A stretch of 64,000 bases of DNA from Colwellia sp. (GCA_029938115.1 JAPYOP010000003.1:1-64000), one strand, 5' to 3'. Numbered from the stretch's first letter, positions 28,918 through 39,650 are shown. Notes: generated by a model from the letters alone, not told the origin. A program made the numbers and translations.

Positions 28918-30849
28918 ATGAATTCAATAGTGCAAAATTTATCCTCTGAGAGCTCTATAACAAAAAGTATAATTCCTGAAAATTCAATGCAGCAGTTAGC
29001 GGAGCTAGCTCAACGACCTGACTTTAAAAAGCTACTTTATGTGCCAAACATTAACTGGGTGATATTAACTTCTTGTTTTCTATCATTAGTGGCTTGGCTA
29101 ATTTTAGGACATTTGTGGCTTAATGACCAAGTATCCGTTGGTTGGTTAGTATTGTTGAGTACTTATACCTTCTTTATTTTTATATTAACGGTGCATGAAG
29201 GTTCGCATTTTACCATGGCGCGTAATAAAACTGTTAATGACATAGTTACCTCAATGTTAACCTTTATTCCATACCCACAAATGCCAGTGCTTTTATTTAG
29301 GCATCAGCATTTAACTCACCATAGAGATACTTGTGGTAAAGAAGATCCCGATGATTACTTATATCAAGGTAACTTTTTGGTACGTACGTTTAGAGTGTTC
29401 ACCCATGACTTTTATTGGTCGTATTGGTCAATAAAGAATCGTAATACTGCCTCTAAAATAACGTCTGTAGCCAATATACTCGGCATGATCACATACTTAG
29501 CTATTTTAACTATTGGCTTAACGTCAAGTTACTGGTATGAATTCACCATGCTGTACATCATTCCACAGCGTATCGGTATTGCGGTTGCTATCTATATGTT
29601 TGCTTATGTACAACATCCTCCAGAAAAATGTGAAGTTAAAGAAGTCAGCCCATTTAAAACAACATCAGTCATCCGAGGCTTTGACAGTGCCTTTGCCAAA
29701 GTTTATTTTGGTCAAAATCGTCATATTATTCATCACTTATACCCAAACATGCCGATATATCGTAACTGGAAGGCATGGGTTATTGGTAAAGATATTTTGG
29801 AGAAACAAGAATTAGTGAATGTTGGCCTTGGTGCCGAATCTTTCAATAAAGCACAAAAGCAATACACTGAAGATAATAAAGCTGTAGTACAAAACTCAGG
29901 CTCAATGAAAGTGCGCATTGATAAAATTGAAACAGTTGCCGATGGCATTAATGCTTATACGTTTAAACCGATTAGTTCAAATACTATATTGCCATACTTC
30001 ACTCCAGGAGCGCATATTGATGTTGAAGTTACATCAGGTTTAATTCGCCAATATTCATTATGTAATAACCCTCATGGTGATAATGTTTATGTAATTGCCG
30101 TGCAAAAAGAAATTAATGGCCGTGGAGGCTCACAGCAACTACATGACAACTTCAAAAAAGGCGATACTATTTGTATAAGCAAACCTCGAAATTTGTTTAG
30201 TTTAAAGCCCGCGGAAAAAGTGCTTTTATTTGCCGGTGGTATAGGCATAACGCCTATGCTTTCAATGGCGTGGTCATTACATATGTCGAATACACCATTT
30301 GAGTTTCACTATTGTATTGGCACACGCTCTAAGTGGGTATTTAAAGATCACTGGGCTCATTTACCATTTTCTGAAAATATTAACGTTTATATTGATGATG
30401 AATCGCACGATCCGGTTAATGCTGTACAAATCATGAAGGATAATAATTCTGCTGATGTGTATGTTTGTGGTCCTGATGGATTTATGAACTTTATTGAAAA
30501 ATCATCATCGCTGGCAGGTTTAAAAGATGAACAATTTAATAAAGAAAGTTTTAGTAACTCAAATGCCATTGATAAGCACACTAAGCCTTTTACTCTTACC
30601 ATTAAAGGTCGTGATAAAAGCTATGACATACCAATTGATAAATCAATTGTTGAAGTATTAAAAGAGGATGGGGTTTTTATTCCTATATCATGTGAAAATG
30701 GCATTTGTGGTACCTGTAAGTGCAAAGTAGCAAGCGGTAACATTGATCATAAAGACTTAGTATTAAACGATGATGAAAAAGTGAATCAGAAACTATTTAC
30801 CCCATGTGTATCACGTGCATCAGGTGAAAGTATTGAAATTATATTATAA
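28918..30849 (+). CDS. Fusion: membrane fatty acid desaturase, FNR-like reductase and C-terminal [2Fe-2S] ferredoxin
   Basis: His boxes HEGSH, HQHLTHH, HIIHH; RQYSLCN; GGIGITPML; CENGICGTCKC...C. Confidence 0.92.
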   Translation: MNSIVQNLSSESSITKSIIPENSMQQLAELAQRPDFKKLLYVPNINWVILTSCFLSLVAWLILGHLWLNDQVSVGWLVLLSTYTFFIFILTVHEGSHFTMARNKTVNDIVTSMLTFIPYPQMPVLLFRHQHLTHHRDTCGKEDPDDYLYQGNFLVRTFRVFTHDFYWSYWSIKNRNTASKITSVANILGMITYLAILTIGLTSSYWYEFTMLYIIPQRIGIAVAIYMFAYVQHPPEKCEVKEVSPFKTTSVIRGFDSAFAKVYFGQNRHIIHHLYPNMPIYRNWKAWVIGKDILEKQELVNVGLGAESFNKAQKQYTEDNKAVVQNSGSMKVRIDKIETVADGINAYTFKPISSNTILPYFTPGAHIDVEVTSGLIRQYSLCNNPHGDNVYVIAVQKEINGRGGSQQLHDNFKKGDTICISKPRNLFSLKPAEKVLLFAGGIGITPMLSMAWSLHMSNTPFEFHYCIGTRSKWVFKDHWAHLPFSENINVYIDDESHDPVNAVQIMKDNNSADVYVCGPDGFMNFIEKSSSLAGLKDEQFNKESFSNSNAIDKHTKPFTLTIKGRDKSYDIPIDKSIVEVLKEDGVFIPISCENGICGTCKCKVASGNIDHKDLVLNDDEKVNQKLFTPCVSRASGESIEIIL

Positions 30850-30876
30850 GCATCAGAATAATATTTAGGAGTAAAA

Positions 30877-31260
30877 ATGTTAATTAAAAATATTGGTCTA
30901 GCGTTTAGCTTAATTGGTGCACTCGCTTTTAGTAGTTTATTTCTATTTGGTGTATTTGGGCTAAGCATAATTCCTTCAGCAAGTGCCTTAACCTATTACT
31001 TTATTAGTTTTAGCGGAGCACTATTATTTGCTTGGGGTATACTTTTATCAGTTCTGCCAACGACAAGTGAATTCAAACCTGTCGTGGTTAAAGTCACGGT
31101 TATTATGCTAATACTTTTTGCCTTTATGAGAGCAATGGCGTTTTTTATTGCTGATGAAGTGTTCACCTTTTTACCTGTGTTTATTGCAAAAATACTAACT
31201 GTCAGTGAAGTTGCTTTGTTTTTATTTCTTGCTTATTTACTTAAAAAACAACAGGACTGA
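30877..31260 (+). CDS. Small integral membrane protein
   Basis: ORF track; several hydrophobic segments. Confidence 0.7.
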   Translation: MLIKNIGLAFSLIGALAFSSLFLFGVFGLSIIPSASALTYYFISFSGALLFAWGILLSVLPTTSEFKPVVVKVTVIMLILFAFMRAMAFFIADEVFTFLPVFIAKILTVSEVALFLFLAYLLKKQQD

Positions 31261-31281
31261 TTCTTTTTTAGTGTCATAACA

Positions 31282-32262
31282 TTATTTATCAAACTGCCGC
31301 CGATAACTTATTGGCGGCATTCCTACCAATTTATGAAACAGCTTTGAAAAACCACTTCGGTCTTGATATCCGACCTGTTCAATTATTTGTTCTAAACTAA
31401 AATCACTGCTTTCTAATAAGTACTTAGCCGTATTTATTCGTAGATTTTGCATATATTTCATTGGCGTTATTGCTAACGTGTCTTTGAATTGTCGGTTTAA
31501 TGTTCGTTCAGTACACGCTATATTGTTAACTAATTTAGTGATAGTAAACATCTCACTTAAGTGGTTTTGCATCCATTCTTGAGCTTTTTGAACCAAGTCA
31601 TTATTATGCTCTCGAGATACCGATATTAATTGTTCAGGTGATATTTTTACCTTACGAGTATCAATTAACATCGTTTTTGCAGTTTGTTGTACGATAATTT
31701 CTGGTGTAAATTTTTTTAACAATAATAATCCCAGTTGAAAATGTGATGTTGCAGCACCCGCGGTAATAATCCGCCCCTCTTCCACTAAAATATCTTCAAA
31801 AGTTAATGAGATATTGGTATAGCGCTGTTTAAATAAGTGCTCTAACCACCATACCGTTGTTGCTTTTTTACCCGTTAATAAACCTGACTCAGCTAGGAAG
31901 AAAGTCGCAGTACAGTTGGCGCAGATAATAGCACCGGCTGCATATTGTTTATTTAACCATTGATAAAGAGCCTTATGTAATTGCAATTTTTGGTTAAATG
32001 CATCAGCACCTTCATATAAAACACCTGGAATAAAAACCACATCAAAATGCTCCTGTGATTCTTCAGCTAAATCATGGTTCATAGCAAGACCATTACTGGT
32101 GGAAATAATGTGCTTAGCACTGGTGAAAAACTGCCATTTAAAAAACGGCACACTGTTAGCAGAAAGTTTTTTTATATGAGCATTAGCCACGACAAACACG
32201 TCAACTAGCCCATGTAGGCTTGAGCCATAACAACCATCAATTGAAATTATTGCTACTTTCAC
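31282..32262 (-). CDS. GlxA family transcriptional regulator (DJ-1/PfpI-like plus AraC HTH)
   Basis: GAIICANCTATFFLAESGLL; C-terminal AraC HTH TERTLNRQFKDTLAITPMKYMQNLRINTAKYLLE. Confidence 0.92.
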   Translation of the reverse strand: MKVAIISIDGCYGSSLHGLVDVFVVANAHIKKLSANSVPFFKWQFFTSAKHIISTSNGLAMNHDLAEESQEHFDVVFIPGVLYEGADAFNQKLQLHKALYQWLNKQYAAGAIICANCTATFFLAESGLLTGKKATTVWWLEHLFKQRYTNISLTFEDILVEEGRIITAGAATSHFQLGLLLLKKFTPEIIVQQTAKTMLIDTRKVKISPEQLISVSREHNNDLVQKAQEWMQNHLSEMFTITKLVNNIACTERTLNRQFKDTLAITPMKYMQNLRINTAKYLLESSDFSLEQIIEQVGYQDRSGFSKLFHKLVGMPPISYRRQFDK

Positions 32263-32279
32263 TTATCTGTACTCCGTAT

Positions 32280-32316
32280 TTGTCATTAATGTCCACAAAG
32301 TTGTCATTAACGTCAA
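32280..32316. promoter_or_regulatory. AraC-type direct repeat operator candidate
   Basis: TTGTCATTAATGTCCA / TTGTCATTAACGTCAA, 21 bp apart, 14/16 identical. Confidence 0.65.
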
Positions 32317-32377
32317 TATTAACGGCTATTAAATTTTTCTACAATAGATATTATTGTTATCTAATAGAGTATTTATT

Positions 32378-33355
32378 ATGCCAATTCCTAAGTTGTTTGA
32401 AGGCTGTTTATCACTACCTGTAATTAGCGCACCGATGTTTTTAGCATCAACGCCCACCATGGTGATAGAAAACTGTAAAGCTGGCATTGTTGGTACTTTT
32501 CCTGCGGCAAATCAACGTACCAGCGAAGGTTTAGAAGCATGGATCATTGAAATAAAGTCCGCACTTAAAGCTTATGAACAATCAACAGGGGGAAAAGTAG
32601 CTCCCTTTGGCGTTAACTTAATTGTTCATAAAACAAACCCTAGAGTCAATGCTGACTTAGACATTTTAATTAAGCATAAAGTGCCCCTATTAATTACCTC
32701 ACTTGGTGCGATTAGTGATGTGGTAGACGCTATTCATTCATACGGGGGTGTTGTTTTTCATGATGTAGTTAATGCTCGTCATGGTAAAAAAGCCATGCAA
32801 GCAGGAGTTGATGGTTTGATTGCGGTATCAACTGGTGCTGGTGGGCATGCAGGATCATTGCATCCTTTCGCGCTTATTCAAGAGCTTCGTGCATTCTTTG
32901 ATAAAACACTTATTTTATCTGGTTGTATTTCCACCGGAGCAGAAGTCGCTGCAGCTCGATGCTTAGGGGCTGATTTTGCCTATATGGGCACACGTTTTCT
33001 CGCCACTAAAGAATGTCAAATCAATGAAAAATATAAAAACATGGTGGTTTCATCAAGTGCTGAAGACATCATTTACACCAATGCAATTTCAGGTATTCCA
33101 GCCAATTTTATAAAACAAAGTGTAACTGAGGCAGGTTTTGATTTAGCCAATTTACCCACACCCGATGGTTTTGATATTGGCGCAGAAATGACAGATGAAG
33201 AAGAAAGAGATCAAAATAACAAAATAATAGCCAAACCTTGGAAGGATATATGGTCGGCAGGACAAGGCGTTAGTGGTGTGAATGAGATAATAAGCATTGC
33301 TGATTTAGTAAAAAAACTAATAACTGAATACCAACAAGCACTTTCAATTAAATAG
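32378..33355 (+). CDS. Nitronate monooxygenase (2-nitropropane dioxygenase family)
   Basis: LPVISAPMFLAST, GVDGLIAVSTGAGGHAG, GADFAYMGTRFLAT; start adjusted to MPIPKLF. Confidence 0.9.
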   Translation: MPIPKLFEGCLSLPVISAPMFLASTPTMVIENCKAGIVGTFPAANQRTSEGLEAWIIEIKSALKAYEQSTGGKVAPFGVNLIVHKTNPRVNADLDILIKHKVPLLITSLGAISDVVDAIHSYGGVVFHDVVNARHGKKAMQAGVDGLIAVSTGAGGHAGSLHPFALIQELRAFFDKTLILSGCISTGAEVAAARCLGADFAYMGTRFLATKECQINEKYKNMVVSSSAEDIIYTNAISGIPANFIKQSVTEAGFDLANLPTPDGFDIGAEMTDEEERDQNNKIIAKPWKDIWSAGQGVSGVNEIISIADLVKKLITEYQQALSIK

Positions 33356-33365
33356 AGAGCCTCCA

Positions 33366-34592
33366 ATGACGATATGTTCTAATAAAAACCCCACAAGATT
33401 AGCTGATACTTTATATGACGATATGTGGCTACCAGAAGAAACCATTAAAGTTCGCCAGCAAGTAAGAAAGTTTGCCGATGAAGTATTACGACCAATCGCC
33501 CATGAATTAAACACGACCCCTGAAGACGTTGAAAAATTTCCTTGGGAATTAACTAAAAAAATGGGTGAAGCCGGATTGTTCGCCATACCATTTGAAAAAG
33601 AAGTCGGTGGCGCAGGATTAGAATTCCCAACACTTGCCACTATGGTAATGCTAGAAGAAATTGCCTATGTCAGCTCTGGTGTTGCTGCCGCATTAATTGA
33701 TGTTCAATTGATCCTTTTTGGCAACACCTTAAAACATGCTCAAGAGTCGGTGAAAAAAGAGTTATTTCCTAAATTAATTTCTGGCGATATAGTCGGCTCT
33801 TTTGCCACATCTGAACCCGCTGCCAGTACCGACTTAAGCGTGCGCGCCTTACAAACTATTGCCACTAAAGTGGATGGTGGTTATAAAATTAACGGTCGCA
33901 AACGTTGGATCACTAATTCGCCCGTTGCTCACCATATGTTTGTTTTATGCAAACAGGGCGATGCCATGAGCATGTTATTAGTTGATATGAATAGTGATGG
34001 CGCAAGCGTTGGTGAGCCTGATAAAAAAATGGGTAATTACTGCCAATTAACGGCTGATGTTTATTTTGAGGATGTATTTGTTCCGGACTCAAACTTAGTA
34101 GGTATTGAAGGTAAGGGATTAAAGGCCGCTTTAACATCCTTAACATTAGGCCGTGTAGGTATTGGCGCTTGTGGTGTAGGCATGGCGCAAGCAGCCTTTG
34201 ATTTTTCTGCTGACTATATGAAACAACGTGAAGTCTTTGGTAAACCGTTATCACAATTTCAATACTGGCAATTTAAATGGGCGGGCTATGCAAGCGAGTT
34301 AGAAAATGCACGTAATTTATATATTAAAGCCGCGTTAATAAATGATAAAAGACGACCTAATGTACAAGGGATGTGCGCCATGGCAAAACTTATTGGTAGT
34401 ACCTTACCTGGCGATATAGCACGTGATGCTATTCAAGTTTGTGGTGGTTATGGTTTTGTTAAAGAGCTGGCAGGTGATGGTCGCCAATTCCCATTAGAAG
34501 CTATTTATCGTGACTGTAAAATAGGGGAGATTTATGAAGGCGCTAATGAAGTACAACGCATGGTAATAGCACGTCAGATATTTGGAAGATAG
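33366..34592 (+). CDS. Acyl-CoA dehydrogenase
   Basis: FATSEPAASTDLSVRALQT; GGYGF...YRDCKIGEIYEGANEVQRMVIARQIFGR. Confidence 0.94.
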   Translation: MTICSNKNPTRLADTLYDDMWLPEETIKVRQQVRKFADEVLRPIAHELNTTPEDVEKFPWELTKKMGEAGLFAIPFEKEVGGAGLEFPTLATMVMLEEIAYVSSGVAAALIDVQLILFGNTLKHAQESVKKELFPKLISGDIVGSFATSEPAASTDLSVRALQTIATKVDGGYKINGRKRWITNSPVAHHMFVLCKQGDAMSMLLVDMNSDGASVGEPDKKMGNYCQLTADVYFEDVFVPDSNLVGIEGKGLKAALTSLTLGRVGIGACGVGMAQAAFDFSADYMKQREVFGKPLSQFQYWQFKWAGYASELENARNLYIKAALINDKRRPNVQGMCAMAKLIGSTLPGDIARDAIQVCGGYGFVKELAGDGRQFPLEAIYRDCKIGEIYEGANEVQRMVIARQIFGR

Positions 34593-34700
34593 GCACTTTA
34601 TCAACAAAGAAAAACTACTCTAATAAGAAGGTGATCGGCTATGTTACTATTATTTGCATTAATTTAGCCGGTTATCTAAAAATAACAAAGGATCATTGAT

Positions 34701-35321
34701 ATGCAATTATACACGTTTTCTGTGGCACCTAACCCACAACGAATAAAGATTTTTCTAAAAATGAAAGGTATTGATATTCCAACCACTGAAGTTGATATAC
34801 GTGCAGGTGAACATTTTAATGATGAGTTTACATCAATAAACCCAGCATCAACATTACCAACTTTACAACTTGATAATGGCACTGTGCTAACCGACAGTGT
34901 TGCTATTTGTGTTTATTTAGAACACCTATATCCTGGAAAACCATTATTTGGCACTACTCCTTCAGAGTATGCTCAAGTTATTGGTTGGATGCATAAACTC
35001 TATACAGAAGGGTTAATGCCGATTGCTGAGATACTACGAAACCAAGGTGATTTCTTCAAAAATAGAGCCATGCCAGGTAAAATTGACATGCCGCAAATTC
35101 CAGCATTGATAGAACGCGGCAAACTTCGTTTAGATGGTTTTTGGCAAGCTATGGAAGAACATTTAACTGAACGTGAATTCATTGTAGGTAAACAACTTAC
35201 CCAAGCAGACATTGATTGCTTTGTTGTTTGTGGTTTTGCTGGTTGGGCAAAGGAAACTATTCCTGCAGATTATTCGTCACTACTGTCTTGGTATAATAAA
35301 ATCGAATCCATTCTACTATAG
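34701..35321 (+). CDS. Glutathione S-transferase family protein
   Basis: Thioredoxin-fold N-terminus, NPASTLPTLQLDNGTVLTDSVAICVYLE. Confidence 0.92.
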   Translation: MQLYTFSVAPNPQRIKIFLKMKGIDIPTTEVDIRAGEHFNDEFTSINPASTLPTLQLDNGTVLTDSVAICVYLEHLYPGKPLFGTTPSEYAQVIGWMHKLYTEGLMPIAEILRNQGDFFKNRAMPGKIDMPQIPALIERGKLRLDGFWQAMEEHLTEREFIVGKQLTQADIDCFVVCGFAGWAKETIPADYSSLLSWYNKIESILL

Positions 35322-35324
35322 CCT

Positions 35325-37973
35325 TCAATCAATAAATTGGCCTTTATTTTGCGAGTAGACTAAATTTGCTTGGATGCGATTACTGACACCTAATTTTGAA
35401 AAGATCACTTTTAAATGAAATTTAATGGTATTAATTGAAACGTCTAACTTTCCGGCAATCACCTTATTGGAGTAACCTAAAGCTAGCAATTCCATCACAT
35501 TTTTTTCACTGTGTGTTAAGGGTTCAATTTGAAAGCTGGAAAGAGGTAAATCAGATGATTCTTGACTAAACCGACGACAAACTTCTGACATAAATAATTT
35601 TCGCTTAGGAGACCACTCAGAAAGTGCCCATTCTGTAAGAAACTCTAACGCTTCAGGCCTTAATTTAGCAAACATTTGAATTAAATTGCTGCTCGAAGCA
35701 ATGGTGACGACTTTTTTTAATTTTTGTTTTGCTAAAGAGCTATTTTTAGATGCTATGGCTGAGTTTATTAAAGGGATCAAACAATTAAGTTGTTGAATGA
35801 TTCGCCCTGAAGCCTCATAAGACGCAGCTAAATCGAATAACAACGTCTGTTGCTGCTCTAACTGTCCTTCATAGTTTAATATTAAACTATGCAACATTGC
35901 CTCATTCGACAATAAGTGAAAATTATCTCCGTAATCAGCTAATGTTAACTCATGTTTATACTGATTAAACACTGCCAAAGCATCATCAGCATGATTAACA
36001 GAGAAATGACAATTCATTACTTCATATATTAATGGGCATTTACTGATACTAATTTGCCTAGAGTTAGCTAATGACATAATATCATCAATCAACTCTTCTT
36101 GTTGTACTTGTAAGCCTAAATCAGCTAGTAACCTAATATGAAGTGGATAATACCACGCGAGTAATAAAGGATCAGACACATAACTTGCTATTTTCCCTGA
36201 AGTTTCAAAAAGTGATTTTGCTAATGTTAAATCACCTGTTATATATGCCACCATCCCCCTAACAACTTTAACAATATGGCCTAAACGAGTTTCATTACAC
36301 CAGCTTTCAATAAAAATATCAGTTTCATCACAAATTTTTAAACACTCATCAAGTTTTCCTTGAGTAAACTCTTTCATAGCAAAAGCAACAAAAGAGTAAA
36401 TAGTGCTAAAAAATAAACTACCTCCCTTAGAGAAATAATGAGCTTCATTTTTTAATTTTTCAAAGGGTGAAAATTGATCCGTTTGTAAATAAAAAATGGC
36501 TAATTGAGCCCTAATGGAGTTTTCCATATATTCAGAATTTAAAGGGCTCTTTGATAAAGCATATTCTGCTTTTTCTATAGATAAATGAAATTTATCTGAA
36601 AACAGATCTATAGCACCCTCAACACCAATAAGATGAAATTCCAATGCGATTTTCAATTCATCATTTTCAGCCATCATTATTTTTATCTGTTCTGCAATCG
36701 CAATAGCACTGCTGTGCTGATAATTTAAGGTGTAATACCAACCTTGTAATATCAGCAGCGAAACATTAGAAAAAACGTGTTTGTAAGGTATTTTTTTTAT
36801 CAGCCTTTTAAAGCGAATAAAGTTTCCACTAGCAACAATATTGATTCCGTTGTTCTCAAGAATACCTATCGCTTGAACGTACTGTTCTGCTTTAATTAAA
36901 TGCTCTACTGCTTCAACATAAACCTCTTGTGATAAGTACCAATTAGCGGCTTTTTTGTGTAAATGGACGTACTGATTCTTATCATTGTTTTTAAAATTAA
37001 ATTCTAAATATTCCCTTAATAAGGGCTGAATGATAAACCACTCAAACTTAGGTGGTAATAAAGGGGTGTCAATTTGTAATAAAGGAATGTGCTCAAGTCC
37101 AATTAAGTTAATATTGGTATCATCAAGCAGCTCTTGTATTAAAGGCTCACAAAGAAATTGACTCACTGACAAAACTGACAATTGAATATTTTGCTCATCA
37201 GTAAAGTTAGTAATAATTTCTTGGTATAAAAACTCAGATAAATTAGAGTTAGCTTTATTAAATAAAAGCTCTTGGTAATCAGCATCAAAGTTAATATTTT
37301 TCTTGTTTAAAGATAGTAACGCTGGCCAGCCACCCGTTTGTTCTACTATTGTTTCTGATTCGACTAAACTATATGAATTTAAATGAAATAAGTCTGAATA
37401 TTGCTTTATTTCATTGCAAGTAAATGCCAGTTCTAGGTGAGATATTTTAACTATTTGATCATTTATGTAAGCTTTAGCTGTTGAGAAAGGCAATTCGACA
37501 CGACTTGTTAATAGAATTTTAATCGATGGGTTATTGTTTAAGAAAAACTGCTTCAGTGCATCACTAACTTCTGTTCCTTTAAGCTGATGAAAGTCATCGA
37601 TAAAGAAATAAATAATTTGACGGCAACTTTCTAATTCATCAAGAATAGCATCCACTAGTTTAAATAATGAGATATTTTCATCGTAAAAGAAACTTGAGCT
37701 TAATACATTTGCAGATGTTAATACGCCTATAAAGGATGAAAAATAATCTTCGTTCGAGTCATATTCTTCATTAAAGTTTAGCCAAATTGCAATTCCATCG
37801 ACTTCGGATAGATGCTGAGCATAATCTAACATTAAATAAGTCTTACCATACCCTGACGGTGCTTTGATAAAGACTAAATTCGCCTCACGTTCAAAGGCCT
37901 CGTCAATTTGCTCAATTAAGGCTGACTTTCTAAATAAATTATTAGGTATTGATGGAACTAAATACTTTTTCAT
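35325..37973 (-). CDS. MalT-like LuxR family regulator (P-loop ATPase, TPR-like region, LuxR HTH)
   Basis: IKAPSGYGKTYLMLDYA; C-terminal LTHSEKNVMELLALGYSNKVIAGKLDVSINTIKFHLKVIFSKLGVSNR. Confidence 0.93.
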   Translation of the reverse strand: MKKYLVPSIPNNLFRKSALIEQIDEAFEREANLVFIKAPSGYGKTYLMLDYAQHLSEVDGIAIWLNFNEEYDSNEDYFSSFIGVLTSANVLSSSFFYDENISLFKLVDAILDELESCRQIIYFFIDDFHQLKGTEVSDALKQFFLNNNPSIKILLTSRVELPFSTAKAYINDQIVKISHLELAFTCNEIKQYSDLFHLNSYSLVESETIVEQTGGWPALLSLNKKNINFDADYQELLFNKANSNLSEFLYQEIITNFTDEQNIQLSVLSVSQFLCEPLIQELLDDTNINLIGLEHIPLLQIDTPLLPPKFEWFIIQPLLREYLEFNFKNNDKNQYVHLHKKAANWYLSQEVYVEAVEHLIKAEQYVQAIGILENNGINIVASGNFIRFKRLIKKIPYKHVFSNVSLLILQGWYYTLNYQHSSAIAIAEQIKIMMAENDELKIALEFHLIGVEGAIDLFSDKFHLSIEKAEYALSKSPLNSEYMENSIRAQLAIFYLQTDQFSPFEKLKNEAHYFSKGGSLFFSTIYSFVAFAMKEFTQGKLDECLKICDETDIFIESWCNETRLGHIVKVVRGMVAYITGDLTLAKSLFETSGKIASYVSDPLLLAWYYPLHIRLLADLGLQVQQEELIDDIMSLANSRQISISKCPLIYEVMNCHFSVNHADDALAVFNQYKHELTLADYGDNFHLLSNEAMLHSLILNYEGQLEQQQTLLFDLAASYEASGRIIQQLNCLIPLINSAIASKNSSLAKQKLKKVVTIASSSNLIQMFAKLRPEALEFLTEWALSEWSPKRKLFMSEVCRRFSQESSDLPLSSFQIEPLTHSEKNVMELLALGYSNKVIAGKLDVSINTIKFHLKVIFSKLGVSNRIQANLVYSQNKGQFID

Positions 37974-38136
37974 TAGCTAAGACCATATCCAAGTGACTGT
38001 TTACGATAAAAGGCATTAGTTACAAACATAACAAATTAGCTTCAAAGTAAATATCTTAATTGATAAAAAACTAAAAAAAACATTGTATTACTGTGTGATT
38101 AATTAAGAGGTTTCCACCTAATTCCAACCCACTTAT

Positions 38137-38769
38137 TTAATTATTAGATTCTCTCTCTTCTATTTCTATTTCGACAAGCGCTTGTTCGATCTTCTTAATT
38201 AGAAATATTTCCTGACTAACCACTTCATTAAAAGCATTTCTTAACAAAATAATTGTGCTTCTCTGATTTTCTCTCTTTAAAGATTCTCGCGCCGAAAGAA
38301 TGGCTAAAATATTATTTAAAGTAGACTCAACACCTTGAGCCTGATGTTTATATAATTTAGAGAGGGTCAGCATTGTATTTAAACCAACAGTTGAAAGTAC
38401 ATTTGAAGATTTTAGCGTTTGCCATGAGCCATTATCAATTACTCGCTGTACAACACCTTTAGGCATTAAACTCCATATTAAAACACCATTTTCGGTGAAT
38501 AATTTACTACTACTATCATTAAGGTTCAGTGCATCGTTAAGGTTTTTTAATACCTTTTGATGATATGGACGCCATTCATTGAGTGCCTCTAAGTTTGATT
38601 GAAGTTCAACTTTAAGCATCTGCATGGCAACTTTTTTATGCTGTTCTTCTTTAAGTTGACCTCTATATTCATTAAGAAACAAAGCGAGCAAAACACTAAA
38701 AATGATTAATGCTGATTCGAAAAACAGTTTTAGAGTATTTTGTTTTGTGAAAAAAATTTTAGATTTCAT
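38137..38769 (-). CDS. Hypothetical membrane-anchored protein
   Basis: Single N-terminal TM segment. Confidence 0.65.
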   Translation of the reverse strand: MKSKIFFTKQNTLKLFFESALIIFSVLLALFLNEYRGQLKEEQHKKVAMQMLKVELQSNLEALNEWRPYHQKVLKNLNDALNLNDSSSKLFTENGVLIWSLMPKGVVQRVIDNGSWQTLKSSNVLSTVGLNTMLTLSKLYKHQAQGVESTLNNILAILSARESLKRENQRSTIILLRNAFNEVVSQEIFLIKKIEQALVEIEIEERESNN

Positions 38770-38833
38770 TTATATTCCTAAAGTTCATAGACCTTGCTAA
38801 GCTGAAAATAAGCGATGAACACTGTTATTTGTT

Positions 38834-39436
38834 CTAATCGAGAGACTTATATTTCGATGGCACATACCTATAATGCCCTGTAATCGTATAGTTAAACAGC
38901 ATATCTTCTATTTTTGGACCACGACCAATATTATGCACAATCATAGGGTTACCTGTTTTAGGGTTAACTCGATTGATTACTATGCCAATATGAGGAAGTC
39001 TACCATCAAGCATCCAAGTGACAATATCACCCGCCTTATAATCAATTGGATGGTTTGATTTATTTAATACCGTACCGTGTCTTGTAAAAAAGGTTTGTAG
39101 ATTAGGAACTCTTCGGTGATCTATATTTTTATCGGTATTATTTAAGCCCCAAATTCGTTTAGATGGATACAATGAAAAATTATCACGCATATCCTCATGA
39201 ACAAGCTGCTGCAAATCTGTTCCTAGTATTCGGTATGAACGAATAACAACATCCGTGCAAACTCCAATATTGCTAGGTACGTCCCCGTTGGGGTATGGAA
39301 TAGATAAATATGAACCATCATAAGTAACTTGATGGGTTGTTCTCTCTATTAATGCCGCAACAATTTCTTTTTCAAATGTTGCCGCATTACTTGCTACAGA
39401 AAGAGTTAATAAAAAACAAACGATAAAATTTTTCAC
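38834..39436 (-). CDS. DUF1287 family secreted protein
   Basis: Signal peptide; GVCTDVVIRSYR..DMR; GDIVTWML..LPHIGIVIN. Confidence 0.85.
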   Translation of the reverse strand: MKNFIVCFLLTLSVASNAATFEKEIVAALIERTTHQVTYDGSYLSIPYPNGDVPSNIGVCTDVVIRSYRILGTDLQQLVHEDMRDNFSLYPSKRIWGLNNTDKNIDHRRVPNLQTFFTRHGTVLNKSNHPIDYKAGDIVTWMLDGRLPHIGIVINRVNPKTGNPMIVHNIGRGPKIEDMLFNYTITGHYRYVPSKYKSLD

Positions 39437-39650
39437 AAGACCTCCTTAAAGATATCGTCACAATGGCTCCCCGCGAGGTACTAGCCTCTGTGAGTGGGTT
39501 AGTTGTACAAATCAGCGCCAAAAATGTGAGTAAACAATATTATGAATTAACAATATAAAGCACAGACTAGATGAATAACATAGCATATAGGCCAGTTCAA
39601 AAATGAGTCAGGGCATAAAATTGACAATGTGATCATATTTTGGGATTTTA

